Source: CAVTBT01 sp963733065
GTDB taxonomy: Bacteria; Actinomycetota; Thermoleophilia; Gaiellales; Gaiellaceae
Direction: 5' to 3'
Length of the DNA: 41,249 nt
Assembly (NCBI GenBank): GCA_963733065.1
Contig: CAVTBT010000008.1
Location: forward strand, 1-41,249
Part shown: positions 41,092-41,249 of the stretch, one piece after another
Position numbering within the stretch: position 1 is the first letter of the stretch
Layout of the letters: the number at the start of each line of letters is the position of its first letter
Position numbers and translations under genes: made by a program
The notes under the pieces: generated by a model
The model's input: only the letters and a program-made list of their open reading frames with translations
The model's database searches: none
Told to the model about the DNA's origin: nothing

Positions 41092-41146
41092 TGATGGCGG
41101 CCGGGTCACCCCGGTCAATCTGCGGAGGGAAAGAGAAAGGACTGCG

Positions 41147-41249
41147 GTGGGGGCTGCGACGAACGTCGGGCCTGTTCTGGTCGTCGATCCGGACGACGAT
41201 GCTCGCCGTGCGACGGCGCAGCTCTTCGAGCAGGCCGGATTCGCCGTCA
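41147..41249 (+). CDS. Response-regulator receiver domain, N-terminal part, cut by the window end
   Basis: 34 residues from GTG 41147: after a short lead, VLVVDPDDDARRATAQLFEQAGFAV matches the first strand, acidic pocket (DPDDD) and helix of a CheY-like receiver domain. AAAGG lies six bases upstream. The phospho-acceptor and any output domain are outside the window. It is divergent from the giant repeat gene, so it may be a regulator of it; that is inference. Confidence 0.72.
   Translation, partial: MGAATNVGPVLVVDPDDDARRATAQLFEQAGFAV

Noticed and set aside
1..41249. tRNA, rRNA, insertion sequences, prophage genes
   Set aside because: I looked for tRNA T-arm-like motifs, transposase motifs and terminal repeats and saw none that I could support by eye; a covariance-model scan would settle the tRNA question.

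Overview
The window is a very G+C-rich, gene-dense bacterial chromosome segment. G+C is strongly preferred at third codon positions and GTG starts are frequent. The ClpS/DUF2017 pair, the pdxT-yebC-ruvCAB cluster, many apparently leaderless genes and a VanZ-like protein fit a deep-branching actinobacterium; Thermoleophilia/Gaiellales is my best guess, by inference only. I saw no rRNA, tRNA, CRISPR array, insertion sequence or phage gene.

Region 1 (1-13609) holds a frame-disrupted class III cyclase/AAA/TPR regulator, a secreted protein of unknown function, a phosphomannomutase/phosphoglucomutase (one frameshift), a DUF2017-ClpS pair, a hotdog thioesterase with a GAF-like partner, a two-component system, a secreted intradiol-dioxygenase-like protein, a SUKH (SMI1/KNR4) protein, a bifunctional Rel (p)ppGpp enzyme and a secreted SGNH hydrolase.

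Region 2 (13623-24007) is mostly DNA repair and housekeeping: recJ, an array of four 106-bp direct repeats, small hypothetical proteins, a PLP aminotransferase (one frameshift), a KdgF-like cupin, and a minus-strand run pdxT > yebC > 49-aa membrane protein > ruvC > ruvA > ruvB > GGDEF protein > small hypothetical. A near-perfect 58-bp hairpin lies between ruvC and ruvA.

Region 3 (24137-36785) is a surface-polysaccharide locus. A proline-dehydrogenase-like protein and a FemAB-like acyltransferase face a tightly overlapped minus-strand operon: Wzz-like co-polymerase > O-antigen polymerase/ligase > polysaccharide deacetylase-like > GT4 > Wzx flippase > secreted protein > GT2. Next to it are a VanZ-like gene and a second unit (small secreted protein > polyprenyl-phosphate sugar transferase). 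Together they supply the core parts of a Wzx/Wzy-type pathway: priming, elongation, flipping, polymerisation, length control and modification. The phosphomannomutase upstream could supply sugar precursors.

Region 4 (36837-41249) holds a small membrane protein and a 1276-residue, C-terminally membrane-anchored protein. About 545 of its residues are degenerate EPVAQVV.../VEPVTAAVEPL... repeats, preceded by about 400 residues of Ala/Ser/Thr/Glu/Asp-rich sequence. A divergent response-regulator gene is cut by the window edge.

Two patterns cross regions. Twelve genes have a TANNNT -10-like hexamer 6-9 nt before the start codon, which implies leaderless mRNAs. Four apparent +1 frame changes in three otherwise well-conserved genes look more like single-base insertions in the sequence than like decay.
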